The notes beneath the pieces are model-generated. The model was not told where the DNA came from. It saw nothing but the letters and a program-made list of their open reading frames with translations, and did not search any database. 64,000 nucleotides of DNA from Andrena cerasifolii (Eukaryota > Arthropoda > Insecta > Hymenoptera > Andrenidae), in contig NC_135121.1 of NCBI RefSeq assembly GCF_050908995.1, forward strand, positions 3,286,001 through 3,350,000. The letters run 5' to 3'. How positions within the stretch are numbered: position 1 is the first letter of the stretch; the number at the start of each line of letters is the position of its first letter. Shown one piece after another: positions 19,755 through 30,015 of this stretch. A program made the position numbers and the translations under genes.

Positions 19755-20647
19755 TTATGGGCCATAGGACAAGGTAAAGTACATTTCCAAGCCTTATCAC
19801 CAAATTTTCGGTGGTAGAAACAAGGTCGCTGTTGTGCTGGGGTTGAGGATCTGCTCCTGGGCGGTAGCGCGCGCCTGCCCTTGGCACGTCTGTTAGATCT
19901 CGCTCGGCTATGTCCACTACTGGTTTCCAACGCCTCCAGGCGTTTCACAATTTCATTGATGTCCGGATTTACCTCGGTCTTTTCCTGGCGTGGATGAGTT
20001 TCGACTGCGGCGGCTGAGATGCTGTCGGCTTTGCGGTCCATAATCTTGTCCGCCAATTCTGCCAATTTCGCCAGCGGGATATCCTCCACCACTGCCAGTG
20101 TTTCCTGCGTGCTTGTTGGCAAGCGTTGTATCCATAGGGTCATCAACACGTTTTCTGTAACCGTACCTCCGGCGAGATGTCTCAATTCCCTCAGCAACTC
20201 GGACGGCTTCCTGGTCCCTAGTTCGACTCCCGAGAGCAGTTGACGTAACCTCTTCTCTTCTGAGTCTGTGTATCTATTGATTAAGGCAGTTTTAAGATTT
20301 TCGTACTTCTGCGTCGCAGGAGGGTTCTCGATATGATCGGCTACGGTGATAATCGTTTGTTCGTCGAGGTTCCTAACGATCGTGTGATACTTGGTATCGT
20401 CTGACCGTATGTGGTGCAAGTTGAATTCGCTTTCTAGTTGTGCGAACCAGAGTTTAGGGCGCTTCTGCCAGAAAGAAGGAAGTTTAATTTTGGCGAATTC
20501 ACTACTGTGTACCTCTCTCATTACTGCTGCGGACGTTTGCGCAGACTGGGTGCTGGGGTCTTGACCTTTCGTTTCAGATTGATGGTTTGGCTCGTCTTTC
20601 GTTGAGCCCCCGGACCGCGTGGGCGTTGGGCTTGTTCCCTCAATCAT
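19715..20647 (-). CDS. gag: Gag capsid/nucleocapsid protein
   Basis: 310 residues. The central part (about 47-215) has the retrotransposon capsid pattern (F-W...P-K-L-W-F-A-Q-L-E-S-E-F near 58-75, then an alpha-rich region). A basic Arg/Ser linker lies at about 246-268. The zinc knuckle C276-H279-C289-C293 is spaced C-x2-H-x9-C-x3-C, the unusual CHCC form reported for CsRn1-clade elements rather than retroviral CCHC. Gag packages the RNA into cytoplasmic particles. The start ATG at 20645-20647 is the first after the primer site. It overlaps pol in the -1 frame by 37 nt. Confidence 0.93.
   Translation of the reverse strand: MIEGTSPTPTRSGGSTKDEPNHQSETKGQDPSTQSAQTSAAVMREVHSSEFAKIKLPSFWQKRPKLWFAQLESEFNLHHIRSDDTKYHTIVRNLDEQTIITVADHIENPPATQKYENLKTALINRYTDSEEKRLRQLLSGVELGTRKPSELLRELRHLAGGTVTENVLMTLWIQRLPTSTQETLAVVEDIPLAKLAELADKIMDRKADSISAAAVETHPRQEKTEVNPDINEIVKRLEALETSSGHSRARSNRRAKGRRALPPRSRSSTPAQQRPCFYHRKFGDKAWKCTLPCPMAHKLQEQGNDPSHQR
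19736..19742 (-). promoter_or_regulatory. Programmed -1 frameshift site GGGAAAC
   Basis: The heptamer G GGA AAC (- strand) is in the correct phase relative to gag codons, and slipping by -1 enters the pol frame. The pol frame has a TAA 13 nt upstream of the heptamer and gag ends 18 nt downstream of it, so the shift must fall in this 37-nt window. GGGAAAC is an X-XXY-YYZ site also used by lentiviral gag-pol. No stimulatory fold was modelled. Confidence 0.85.
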
Positions 20648-20692
20648 AACCTCCAGTCGTGCTTGCGCGTTTCGTACTCTCGAATACTATTT

Positions 20693-20703
20693 TGGGGTCA
20701 CCA
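20693..20703 (-). other. Primer binding site, tRNA-Trp type
   Basis: On the - strand TGGTGACCCCA lies 4 nt after the 5' LTR. It is complementary to a tRNA 3' end of the form TGGGGTCACCA, which fits insect tRNA-Trp and matches the primer used by CsRn1-type elements. Confidence 0.8.
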
Positions 20704-20707
20704 ATTA

Positions 20708-21023
20708 TGTGGGGTACTTTCCTACGGAGGCACTGGTGCCGGGGCAGGTCCACAAAAATGAAATATTCTACGAGTAAATAACGAACGATAAAAGTTTAAT
20801 ATATAACTCAGGTACAGTCAAAGAAACCTCGTGGCAGCCTTGCCCGTGGAAAAAGCGGAATGCCACGAGGAGAGATCCAATCCTTAAAAACTAAAGTTCC
20901 GAGCAACACTAGTGGTGTCGCCGTTCTCGCCGCTGATTGGCTTGTCAGCCTACAATTCCCTAGCGTGGCGAGCACGCGTTCTTGCAGCGCGTTTGCGTTG
21001 AATGGCGCGCTTGCGGCGCCACA
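20708..21023 (-). repeat. 5' LTR (316 bp)
   Basis: Identical by eye to 16301-16616. A TATA-like TTATATATTAAA (- strand, 20795-20806) lies about 90 nt before the end of the LTR and is a candidate promoter for the genomic RNA. Confidence 0.93.
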
Positions 21024-21027
21024 TAAC
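21024..21027. repeat. Target-site duplication (right), TAAC
   Basis: Second copy of the 4-bp duplication seen at 16297-16300. Confidence 0.85.
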
Positions 21028-21307
21028 TCGAACACACACAAAACCCCAAGCGAGACGCTGCTACTTCAACTTTTCAATTAAAGAAAAAACTTTTGAACAA
21101 CATTTTCTTATCCGTAGAAGTTTATTTTTCGTAAGTTCGTCATGCCCCAATCTTCACCCGTCCTCATGACTTGAGCTTTGAGCGCAGCTTTGTTGATATC
21201 TTCTCGGGTCGATAAATAGGGAAATGTGGAATCTGCAAATTACTGGAAAGATCCAATTTTGGGATAAATTGTCATTAGCATAATTAGCAAACAATCATGA
21301 AAGATGT

Positions 21308-21355
<48 letters not shown>

Positions 21356-21809
21356 CCGAGCGCACATATGTATTGACAAATTTGTGAGTAATTTGACGAA
21401 AAATATAAAAACCACACAGTGCGAAGCTAGTAAAAGGATGGCGCAAAAAGAGAAGTAGGAGGAATGTTCTTTGCAGCGTTCACGAATCACAAATATAGAC
21501 TTATAATTTCAAACTCTGTACAACGTTCACACAATAAAAATACGCGAATATTTACAGTACTGTATTAAAGGTTTAAGCAAACTATACTGCACAAATTAAT
21601 TCCCTTAGGACTGTAATTAAGCGAGAAGCACGTTTAGCAAGCAAGACGATAAACTGCGAACTCGATTTAAGCGTGAGGCTCAAAGCAGCGCTAGCAAAAC
21701 GGGTCGCGAGCAGAGCCATCTGGAAATCGGTGTCGATTTCCTGGAAGGAAGAGGTTCCCCCTTCCATGGATCGCGAGTCGATGGAAGGGGTCTGTGGTCA
21801 CGCTGCACA
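21028..21809. other. Non-coding with an (AT)n microsatellite
   Basis: About 20 AT dinucleotides at 21312-21352. The Ile/Tyr-rich frames crossing it are artefacts of the repeat. A GGAAATCG/CGATTTCC dyad lies at about 21722-21744. Confidence 0.6.
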
Positions 21810-21812
21810 TTA

Positions 21813-22695
21813 GGGGGTAGACACGGGTAATGCAGTGCGCTGTATACCGACACAATCTGGCCCGAAACATGGGTTCGGGATTTTTCGTTTCTCGTCCTTA
21901 TATGAGCAGATTTGGGGCTGGGCGAGGTCACATTCGAAAGAGGAAGGTTCAATGCGGAGTGCTCTGCTCATGGTTCAACGAGATTGTGTTGATATGTAAT
22001 AATATCAGTGTCCAAAGTAAAGCAAAAGTCGACAAAATATACCCGCAGAATTTTTAGGTCACTAAAAGAGTTTTGTGACTCAAACGGTGAGCAGAGCGCT
22101 CCGCATTGAATCTTCTTCTTTCGAATGAGACCTCTCCCAGGCCAAAATCTGCTCATATAAGAACGAAAAACGAAAAATCGTGACTACATTCCCAAATTAG
22201 AGTTCCGCCATATTGGCGATAATACATAGCAAGTCACGTGACAAATTTAGTTGAGGTAGTAGATACGAGATGGCGCCTACTCGGGAGGACTGCCAACGTG
22301 GATTCATAGCAAAACTGAAGCGATAGCTGGATATACGAGCCACAATAAAAGCATGATGGAGTCAATGTATGCATTTTCGGACGATTGTAGGTTAGGTTAT
22401 ATTCATTTTAGGCATACATAGACATAGGAACTGCTGGGAATTGTATACATTTACTAAATTAACGCTTTATCGTTACATATACATCACTTGAAATCGCTGT
22501 CGTATTTATGTCGTAGTAATTCAGGCAGTTAGAACAACAAAAGACTAACCTACATTAAAAAAAAATTCCTATTGTACATCGATGGCTTACAATTAGTGCA
22601 CACATATTGTATGTCCACTTAGCGTTTTTGAGAAAAACAGGTTCAAACATTCAATGGTACTTTATAATTACATAAATACTTTTTGCATTATTGTA
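21813..22695 (+). repeat. 0.88-kb direct repeat, copy 1
   Basis: Very similar to 24389-25274 throughout. It holds an inner palindrome, arms about 21890-21975 and 22080-22170, so it could fold into a long hairpin. Non-coding. Confidence 0.8.
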
Positions 22696-23203
22696 ATATA
22701 GGTATCACTGAAAGTATGTAATTAGTAGTATAAGTTAGAATCTGCAAAATTATAATAATAACTCGACAATAATGCTTGGAAGTTGGACATGCTATTGTAA
22801 CCAAGTACAGAGGAGGACATACTATACTGAATGATATTATATAAAAATGAATGAAAGGAATAATACTGGTAATAATCTCACTTCAATATTTTATTTATTT
22901 TTAAAGTAACAGGAATAAAAAAGTAATTCGCGGTAGATATAGGAAGACTTTAAAATTTTTTTATTTATTGTCACATTTTTCCAAGACTATTTTCATCCTC
23001 TGGCATGGACACGCAACATTTGTGCACTCAGCATAATAAATTCAGGGACATACAATAAACAAAAATATAATTTTTTATGAACTTATAAAAAAGATAAAAA
23101 TGTAAATTTTATGCAGCATAAACAGTCAAGCACTATTTCTTGCATATAAAAACTCAAATTTCATAAAAAGTAGACATACAATATGTGTGCACTAAGCCAT
23201 CCC
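22577..23203. mobile_element. MITE of the ATCGATGGCTTA family, long or interrupted copy
   Basis: Left end ATCGATGGCTTACAATTAGT followed by TGCACACATATTGTATGTCC; the right end (about 23160-23203) is the inverted version, ending GCACTAAGCCATC. The same termini define the compact 252-bp copy at 56849-57100. This copy is 630 bp, so it carries extra sequence. Confidence 0.55.
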
Positions 23204-23343
23204 AATATTTTTGAGTACCTTTTTTATATTATTTGTTAATAGCCAACGGTTATATGGACAGGAACATTAAAGGAATTGCAGCATCATAAAATAGTAATAA
23301 ACCCCGTAAACATTGTGTTTCATAATTATTCCAGTTCAGAATT

Positions 23344-23659
23344 CGTTCATGAAATCCGCTACTGAAAATGCGCAGGCTGGATGCGCGTGATTATTATGTG
23401 GTCGGCTCCTCGAAGTGACAGAAAATATAACCTAAGTATATGGTATATGACAACAAATGTTTAGTGGCCATTTCGTTCTTTTACGAAACATTTGTGAACT
23501 TTTTATCATCCTTTCAAAATATTATTATTACGTCACAACAGTATCTTTAGGAAATCGGGTATAGCAATTAGGTTATATTTTCTGTCACTTCGAGGAGTCG
23601 ACCACATAATAATCACGCGCATCCAGCCTGCGCATTTTCAGTAGCGGATTTCATGAACG
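23344..23659. mobile_element. MITE with TIRs of about 95 bp
   Basis: Begins CGTTCATGAAATCCGCTACT and ends with its reverse complement. The terminal repeats extend through TGACAGAAAATATAACCTA. The 120-bp centre carries the ACAAATGTTTAGTGGC and CCCGATTTCCT-type unique segments. Confidence 0.75.
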
Positions 23660-23661
23660 GA

Positions 23662-23910
23662 TTTTCTGTCGTCGAAGTGACAGAAAATATAACCTATATG
23701 CTATACCCGATTTCCTACAGATACTGTTGGAGCGTAATAATAATGTTTTGAAAGGATGCTAAAAAGTTCACAAATGTTTCGTAAAAGAACGAAATAGCCA
23801 CTAAACATTTGTTGTCATATAGCATATACTTAGGTTATATTTTCTGTCACTTCGAGGAGCCGACCACATAATAATCACACGCATCCAGTCTGCGCATTTT
23901 CACTAGCCCA
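23662..23910 (-). repeat. Inverted partial copy of the adjacent MITE
   Basis: Reverse complement of about 23360-23595, directly abutting the previous element and sharing its TGACAGAAAATATAACCTA block. The result is an alternating A-B-A'-B'-A array rather than a simple hairpin. Confidence 0.7.
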
Positions 23911-24388
23911 ATTCAACATTCAATACAATTTTGTATATATAATGTTTGTTGATAACTGCTTTCTGCAGAGGACGTGTAATAAGTGTATTTCATGTTCTGT
24001 TTCGGTGCTTCGCTAGTAAAAAAATGTCTAACCTAACAAATTTCATTTTCTGGGGACATTCCCTCATCTATTTTCCCTTTTCACTTAGAATTCCTTACTG
24101 CTAAAGTAGAATATTGTAGCATAAGCACATTTCAAGTAATTAAAATGTACAATGAATTTTCTACGTTTACAGTACCAGCCGATTTTCCGTTTAAATTTTT
24201 ATAAGTATAACGGAACAGCTGAGAAATTCTTTCCTTATTCAGAATAGAATACAGAAATAGCAAACAGCTCCCTCTCGCGTTCACCGGGTAATCGTAGATA
24301 TATCGGTATTACCATTTCTGTGCAGAAAAAATGCTGTAATACCGACCTGCCGAATCGGCCAGGTCACGTGACGTGTCTACCCCCTTAA

Positions 24389-25274
24389 GGGGGTAGACAC
24401 GGGTAATGCAGTGCGCTGTATACCGACATAATCTGGCCCGAAACATGGGTTTAGTAGAATACGCTTTTCGTCCTTATATGGGCGAATTTTGGGCCGAGCG
24501 AGGTCTTATTCGAAAGAGGAAGGTTCAGTGCAGCGCGCTCTTTTCATGGCTCGACGAGATTGTGTTGATATCTAATAATCTGAGTGTTCAAAGTAGTGCA
24601 AAAGTCGACAAAATACACCCGCATGAATCCAAGTATTTTTAGGTCACTTAAACAGTCTTGTGACTCAAACGATGACCAGAGCGCGCTGCACCGAACCTTC
24701 CTCTTTCGAATGAGACCTCACCCAGCTCAAAATCTGCTCATATAAGGACGAAAAGCGTATTCTCGTGACTACATTCCCAAATTAGAGTTCCGCCATATTG
24801 GCGGTAATACAGAGCAAGTCACGTGACAAATTTAGTTCAGCTAGTGGATACGAGATGGCGCCTACTTGGGAGGACTGCTAACGTCGAATCATAGCAAAAC
24901 CGAAGCGATAGCTGGATATACGAGCCACAATAAAAGCATAATGGAGTCAATGTATGCATTTTCGGACGATTGTAGGTTAGGTTATATTCATTTTAGGCAT
25001 ACATTGACGTAGGAACTGCTGGGAATTGTATACATTTACTAATTTAACGCTTTTACCGTTACATATACATCACTTGAAATCGCTGTCGTATTTATGTCAT
25101 AGTAATTGAGGCAGTTAGAACAACAACGGACTAACCTTCTTCAAACAAAAATTTTTCCTATTGTACATCGATGGCTTAATGCACACATATTGTGTGTCCC
25201 TTTTTAGCGTTTTTCACAGGATCAATCATTCAATGATACTTTATAATTAAATAAATACTTTTTGCATTATTGTA
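24389..25274 (+). repeat. 0.88-kb direct repeat, copy 2
   Basis: Starts GGGGGTAGACACGGGTAATG just after TTAA and parallels 21813-22695 to the end of TTTTTGCATTATTGTA. The junction with the previous element forms a 28-bp perfect palindrome centred at 24386/24387. Copy 2 keeps the inner palindrome (about 24465-24550 and 24660-24755). Its own right terminus is not found. Confidence 0.75.
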
Positions 25275-26398
25275 TTATCTTATCATGCGAAATTATCAAT
25301 AATTAACCATACACTTGAAAACACCTCGTGCTAAATGTACCTCGTACAAAACAAATATGATAATTGTATCAACACTTTTATCAAATGATTAAATATACCT
25401 TCTACAAACAAATATAATAATAATAACCATTAAAAATAGCTCGATAAGCTCCTTTATTTTATAAGTAATAAATTATACATAATACACTTGAGGGCTCGGA
25501 TGCAATAAGGGGATTAGCGCTCGAAAATGGGAAAAATTATTGTCCAAACATTAAGAAATATTGGAAAATTAAATGTTGTTAAACTGTATTTAAAGAAATA
25601 TAGTGTTGTAAAGCTCGCCACGACACACCATTTTTCTATTTACAGCTTATTTATCCAATCATTAGTATTCGAGATAAAAATTATAAACAAAAAAATTTCT
25701 TCGACCAAAATTATTATTTCTGCAAACATAAATTGCGATAACTTGAGTAAATATTAACGGATCGTTATGAGACTTGAAACATAAAACTCAGAAAACTCTA
25801 GCGAAACCGTGAAATGTATGCACAAAACCCTTATGTTAAAAAATGTAATATTATTTAATTTAAAAGTAATACTGGACATAACCCATGACTTTCAACGTTC
25901 GCCGTTAAAAAGTATCGAGGGAATTTTGAGGTACATATAACTTGCAGCGACAAAGTTTTTTCTTAATATACAAGGAAGTTTTTTACCAATTTTCACACTG
26001 ATTAATAAATAATTATAGAAGATATGACGATATATATAAATCCCGCGCGGTACCAACAATCAGCAGCTGCGTACAATCGCGTCACAAAAAATATTGCGAT
26101 ATTATTTTCGAAATATTTAGTAACATTTTTATTATAGTATTTACACGCAATATTTACAATATTTACACTGTTCTGTTTACAATATTCTGTTCTTTTATAA
26201 ATTTTTCTTTTTCTCCTTTTTCCTATCTTTCCTTTTTCATTTTCTTTTTGCTTATCTTTTCTTCTTTATACAATTTATTTTTGATTGATGTCGTGCTTAA
26301 AATTTTTTGCCAAAATCTTGTCCACTGCAGGTACAATATTGAAGTAAATTTTCAAAGTCTTTACGTTTTTCAAGAGTTACTCCTACTCCGCCTGCTAA
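25275..26398. other. AT-rich non-coding
   Basis: No gene recognised. A run of T/C-rich sequence (26180-26280) and ATATTTACA-type short repeats (26100-26180) are present. Confidence 0.45.
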
Positions 26399-26951
26399 TC
26401 ACGCTTGTTTCAAATCTTCCCCTCCAGTAGATGTTTTAACATTTACAGTAGTAGGTTCTCCATTGTGACTATAATAAACATCTACTTGCCCATTGGGAAA
26501 ATAAATTATATGTACGATTTGACTTATTTTAATTCTCTTTAAATCTTTGTTCGGCGTCAATAAACTTTCGTAATTTTTTATTGCAATTTTTGTGGCATCT
26601 ATCATCTCGAAGGGGGGATTTCGCGCCGTTCTAATTAATTCCACGTGTTCTCCTTCGGTTTCGATTCTTTCCCGCATCTTTTTTTTCTTCTCATATAATC
26701 CAAAATTCCTATCACATTGGCAATACGAGTGACCTCGCACCGGAAATAGATGCGGAATTTCTACTTGCAATTCCGTAGATATCATTGAAAAAAATTGGAC
26801 CATCGAATAATTACGATTTTGTCCTCCTGCCGCGTCCGAATACAAAAAAAATTGTTGAAACAGTCCAAGTCAAATTCTTTTTTAATAGCATAATGTACTA
26901 AATTGCACACAGTATTTGCAAACAAAACGAGTCTTATTATGCAACTTACTA
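26399..26951 (-). pseudogene. TE-like gene fragment with a DUF7869-type region, frameshifted
   Basis: The 148-codon part reads ...LYSDAAGGQNRNYSM... then ...PVRGHSYCQCDRNFGLYEK. The SD-x3-GQN-x-N plus GHSY-x2-CDR-x-FG pattern occurs in repetitive insect proteins of unknown function, which I believe carry the domain called DUF7869. Upstream the sense continues in another frame (LVLFANTVCNLVHYAI), separated by an A8 run at 26844-26851, so a one-base slip broke it. The remaining 5' part is missing: the readable coding ends exactly where the Tc1-like element begins at 26952. The role is unknown, probably transposon-derived. Confidence 0.55.
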
Positions 26952-27315
26952 CACTGCCCGAAATTACCATAAAGCCACCTACATTTTAATGTATTTTTTT
27001 TAAAAATATTACGAAAATTAATACTCTGTCTCATCTACAATTATATTTAGTTCATACTAAACATAGCTGTACATAGTAGCCGCTCAGACGTGTTTACATT
27101 TCGTGTTTGTTTACTTTTTTGCTGCGCGAAGCAGCATACGCGTGCGAAATTTCTATAAAGCCGGTTAGTTTGTATTTAGATTCTGAATGGATAACTGCTG
27201 CTAGATTCTGTTAAAGAAGAGTAACTGCAATAGCAAAATATGTATTTGCGTTAAAATTTATCTATAACTTCATTGAAATTGTACATATGTTATATTTTAA
27301 TATATTTTTAGTAAA

Positions 27316-28531
27316 ATGCCACGGGGAAAATTATTGACGAGTGAGGAAAAGGCATCCATTAATGCTTATAGGGATATGGGATGTTCTAATCGCGCAATTG
27401 CAATTAAAATCAATAAATCACGCACTGTTATAAATAATTATATAAATTTGGGTGAAGACTACGGTAAAAACCATCCTCAAGGTGGAAGACAGAAACTAAC
27501 GAAGAGGCAGCGTTCGCGGTTGATGAGATCTGCAGCAAAAGAATGTAATAGTGCAGCACAACTTCGCACTGAATTAGAATTGCCGGTAAGTACGAGGCGT
27601 GTGCAGCAGATTTTATAAAGTTCAGGGCGGTTTCGTTGGACGAAAATGCTGCAGAAACCAGCAATGAAACCAGGACACAAACAGGCCCGTCTGGATTTTG
27701 CACATACGCACATGTCATGGACCAAAGAATGGGAGTATGTTATTTTTTCCGACGAAAAGAAGTTTAATTTAGATGGGCCAGATGGCTATAAATATTATTG
27801 ACATGATTTGAGGAAGGAGGAAAACGTGGTGATGGCTCATTAATGAATTGGGCTGCATTCAAAAGCAACACAAAGACTCCAATATGTAAGATTACTCACA
27901 AAATGAATTCGATAGCGTACACAGAATTGATGGAAATGGTTTTAACCCTTAACTGGTATCCTGGGGTCGCTCGTGACCCCAAGCGCCCAAAGTTCGATGT
28001 ACAATTTTCGGTTGTCTAAGTTGGTAAACTGAATTTCTAATTAATTTTATAATAATAGTTTAACTTTCTACGCTTCTATTATTTTATACATTACCTAAGA
28101 TGAAAATATTCATAGTGGTTGCTCTAGTGTCGACTTTACAAATTTCTGTGTCCTTTTTTATTTGGGGTCTGCCACGACCCCAGTATACCAGCCACGTTTG
28201 CCAAAAACAGTATACCAGTTAAGGGTTAATACCATTTACAGAAGAAATTGAAGACGATAACTTCATTTATCAACACGATAACGCTGCCGTTCACACGTCG
28301 AAACACACGAAGCAGTGGTTACATAAAAAAGATATTAGGGTTTGGACATGGCCAGCTTGTTCTCCGGATTGGAACCCTATTGAGAATCTTTGGGGAATAC
28401 TTGAAAAAAAAGTTTATGGCAATTGCATGCAATATAATTCCATTAAGGAATTATGGAACGCGGTAAACGAAGCGTGGGCGTCTATAGAAAAACAAACACT
28501 TGACTTTGTCAATGCCGAACCGCACTTTTGA
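27316..28531 (+). pseudogene. Tc1/Tc3-family transposase (DD34E), inactivated
   Basis: The N-terminus MPRGKLLTSEEKASINAYRD begins a Tc-type helix-turn-helix (homeodomain-like) DNA-binding region. Catalytic residues remain: first D in IFSDEKKF (about 27750), second D in YQHDNAAVH (28277-28279), E in NPIENLWG, with 34 residues between D and E. Lesions: TAA at 27616-27618, TGA at 27799-27801 where a Trp is expected, a frameshift near 27810-27820, and the MITE at 27946. The frame left of the MITE continues in phase right of it. The protein would cut and join the element at TA sites; this copy is dead. The final stop is at 28529-28531. Confidence 0.9.
27946..28225. mobile_element. 280-bp piggyBac-like MITE nested in the transposase
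   Basis: Flanked by TTAA at 27942-27945 and 28226-28229. Ends CCCTTAACTGGTATCCTG and, reversed, CCCTTAACTGGTATACTG. Subterminal GGGGTC/GACCCC repeats follow on both sides. CCC termini and a TTAA duplication are the piggyBac signature. It is non-coding. A second TTAA element of nearly the same size is at 62256-62537. Confidence 0.88.
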
Positions 28532-28839
28532 TGTTATTCGAATAAATGGCAATTACACTAATTATTAATATAGAAATAAAGAAAAAACTATTGTTAATTT
28601 TGATTTTATTTGTTTAAAAAGAAAGTGGCTTTAAATAAATTTTGCACTTTGTTCCTTGTTAAATTCTATTTTTACATTTTTTTTTTTTAAATAAATGTTA
28701 CTTCTATTATTCCAACCGATCTGTATGCTGTTTTTAACTCTCCCAAAATGGTATGATACACAAAGTTATCAATAGTATGGAATAAGTATAAGATTTTATC
28801 AATAAACATGGTGGCTTTATGGTAATTTCGGGCAGTGCA

Positions 28840-29462
28840 TGTGTTGTGAGCGCGCAACCGTGCGCAACGCGTACTTGCCATCGTGTAACTCCATAAGCCG
28901 ATAGTGCATTATACAATTCGTATACACGGTTGAATTCGCAAAATACACCCTATATTTTTAGTTATTATGTAAATGGAAAAATTGTTAAAAATAACGCGAG
29001 GTAAAATATTTTTTTTAAGAAAAATTTTTTTTTTTAAATTTGTTAACGTTATTTTGTAGCGCTTATTGTACCATTAAAGTTTTGTTTGAAACATTTTTTT
29101 CTCTCTGTTGTACTTTAAGAGTTATACGCGAAAAAGTGTAAATGCCAATTTGACTTTGTGGTTAGTTTTCACCCCCATAAAAAGGCGATAAGGCACAAAT
29201 GAGACACACCGTTGTTCTTGTTTTCAGTCACTCTAAAAACCCACAAAGTTGCGTTCCAATCGGTGAGTCCGGGTTCGCGGTGTTCCCTTGTTAGTTACAA
29301 TTAATGAGTTGTGCATGATTTTAATCATGCATAATTTAATTGCCCTTAAAAACTGAAATACTAATTCCCCGTTTGTTATCGGATCTGCAAGAAAGTGACA
29401 CCTTGTGTTTTCCCAATGAAAATAATACCAAACCTGATCAAATTTGAACTATAACTGGCTGC
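28840..29462. other. Non-coding AT-rich flank
   Basis: Long A/T runs (28990-29040). No coding continuation of the 26399-26951 gene fragment was found here. Confidence 0.45.
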
Positions 29463-29602
29463 ACTTCCGAATGGCCCCAATTATTAATATTTCGGAAACT
29501 TATAAATACCCGAAGCTACAATTTTAGATTTAGGGTCCACACCCCCTCCCCACCCGTCCCCTCAAACTTTGTGTCGATCGGCCACTAGGGCCATTCGGAA
29601 GT
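29463..29602. mobile_element. 140-bp MITE-like inverted repeat
   Basis: ACTTCCGAATGGCCC (29463-29477) is the exact reverse complement of 29588-29602. Interior C-rich. No clear target duplication. Confidence 0.5.
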
Positions 29603-29639
29603 ATATCCCTATAATTAACGATATTACGCAAAAATTAAT

Positions 29640-30015
29640 TTATCTTCCGCTGATTACCTTTAGTCGGTAAAATACTTTCCGGCGGTATCCCTTAATGAAG
29701 ATTATCCTCTGTCGATTTTTACCATCAATCGGTTTTACCCTCCGATGGTATCTTGCAAAATTTATCCCTCATCGGTAAAGTACCTTCCATCGGTAATACC
29801 TTCTGTAAGTATCCCTGGTATGCTTGTATGTTATCCAATGTCGGCTCTCATCGATCGTAAGTGTTACCTACCAGTGATGTCTCCACGCTGCTATCCCCTG
29901 TCGGGAATTACCATCAGTCGGTCTTGCCCTTCCATGGTAAGCTGTCTATCCTTCGTCGGCAAATTTCTCTCGGTCGTACCAACGGGTAATACCTTCAGTT
30001 TTACTCGTCGGCATT
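29640..30015 (+). repeat. Degenerate TCGGTA minisatellite
   Basis: Loosely repeating words such as CGGTAAAATAC, CATCGGTA, TACCTTC and TATCCC(T/C) recur every 20-35 bp, with no fixed period. The 90-codon frame at 29745-30017 simply follows the repeat and is not a gene candidate. Confidence 0.5.

Larger units (their letters stand above)
16301..21023 (-). mobile_element. Full-length Ty3/Gypsy LTR retrotransposon, CsRn1-like
   Basis: A 4,723-bp element oriented on the - strand: LTR - PBS - gag - pol - PPT - LTR. The two 316-bp LTRs read as identical and a TAAC duplication flanks the insertion, so it is very young. The CsRn1 assignment rests on a primer site complementary to tRNA-Trp and a Gag Cys-His-Cys-Cys knuckle instead of CCHC, both described for the CsRn1 clade of trematodes and insects. 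No env frame is present. No stop or frameshift lesion was noticed beyond the programmed gag/pol shift, so it may be competent to transpose. Confidence 0.93.
21813..24384. mobile_element. Candidate 2.6-kb non-autonomous element, PIF/Harbinger-like ends
   Basis: Starts GGGGGTAGACACG at 21813 and ends with its reverse complement at 24384, flanked by TTA at 21810-21812 and 24385-24387. A G-rich 13-bp TIR with a 3-bp TTA duplication is the PIF/Harbinger pattern. No transposase frame is present. The interior holds other MITEs (22577-23203 and 23344-23910). Its left 0.88 kb recurs at 24389-25274, immediately to the right, so the true unit could be smaller. Confidence 0.45.
26952..28837 (+). mobile_element. 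Tc1-type DNA transposon, defective
   Basis: Perfect terminal repeats of about 28 bp start CACTGCCCGAAATTACCATA and are inverted at the right end. TA at 26950-26951 is the left duplication; the right one is CA (28838-28839), probably mutated. After removing the nested 280-bp MITE and one TTAA the element is about 1.6 kb, normal for Tc1/mariner. It contains one transposase pseudogene. Confidence 0.9.

Noticed and set aside
21240..21490. Ile/Tyr-rich membrane-like peptides
   Set aside because: They are translations of an (AT)n microsatellite.
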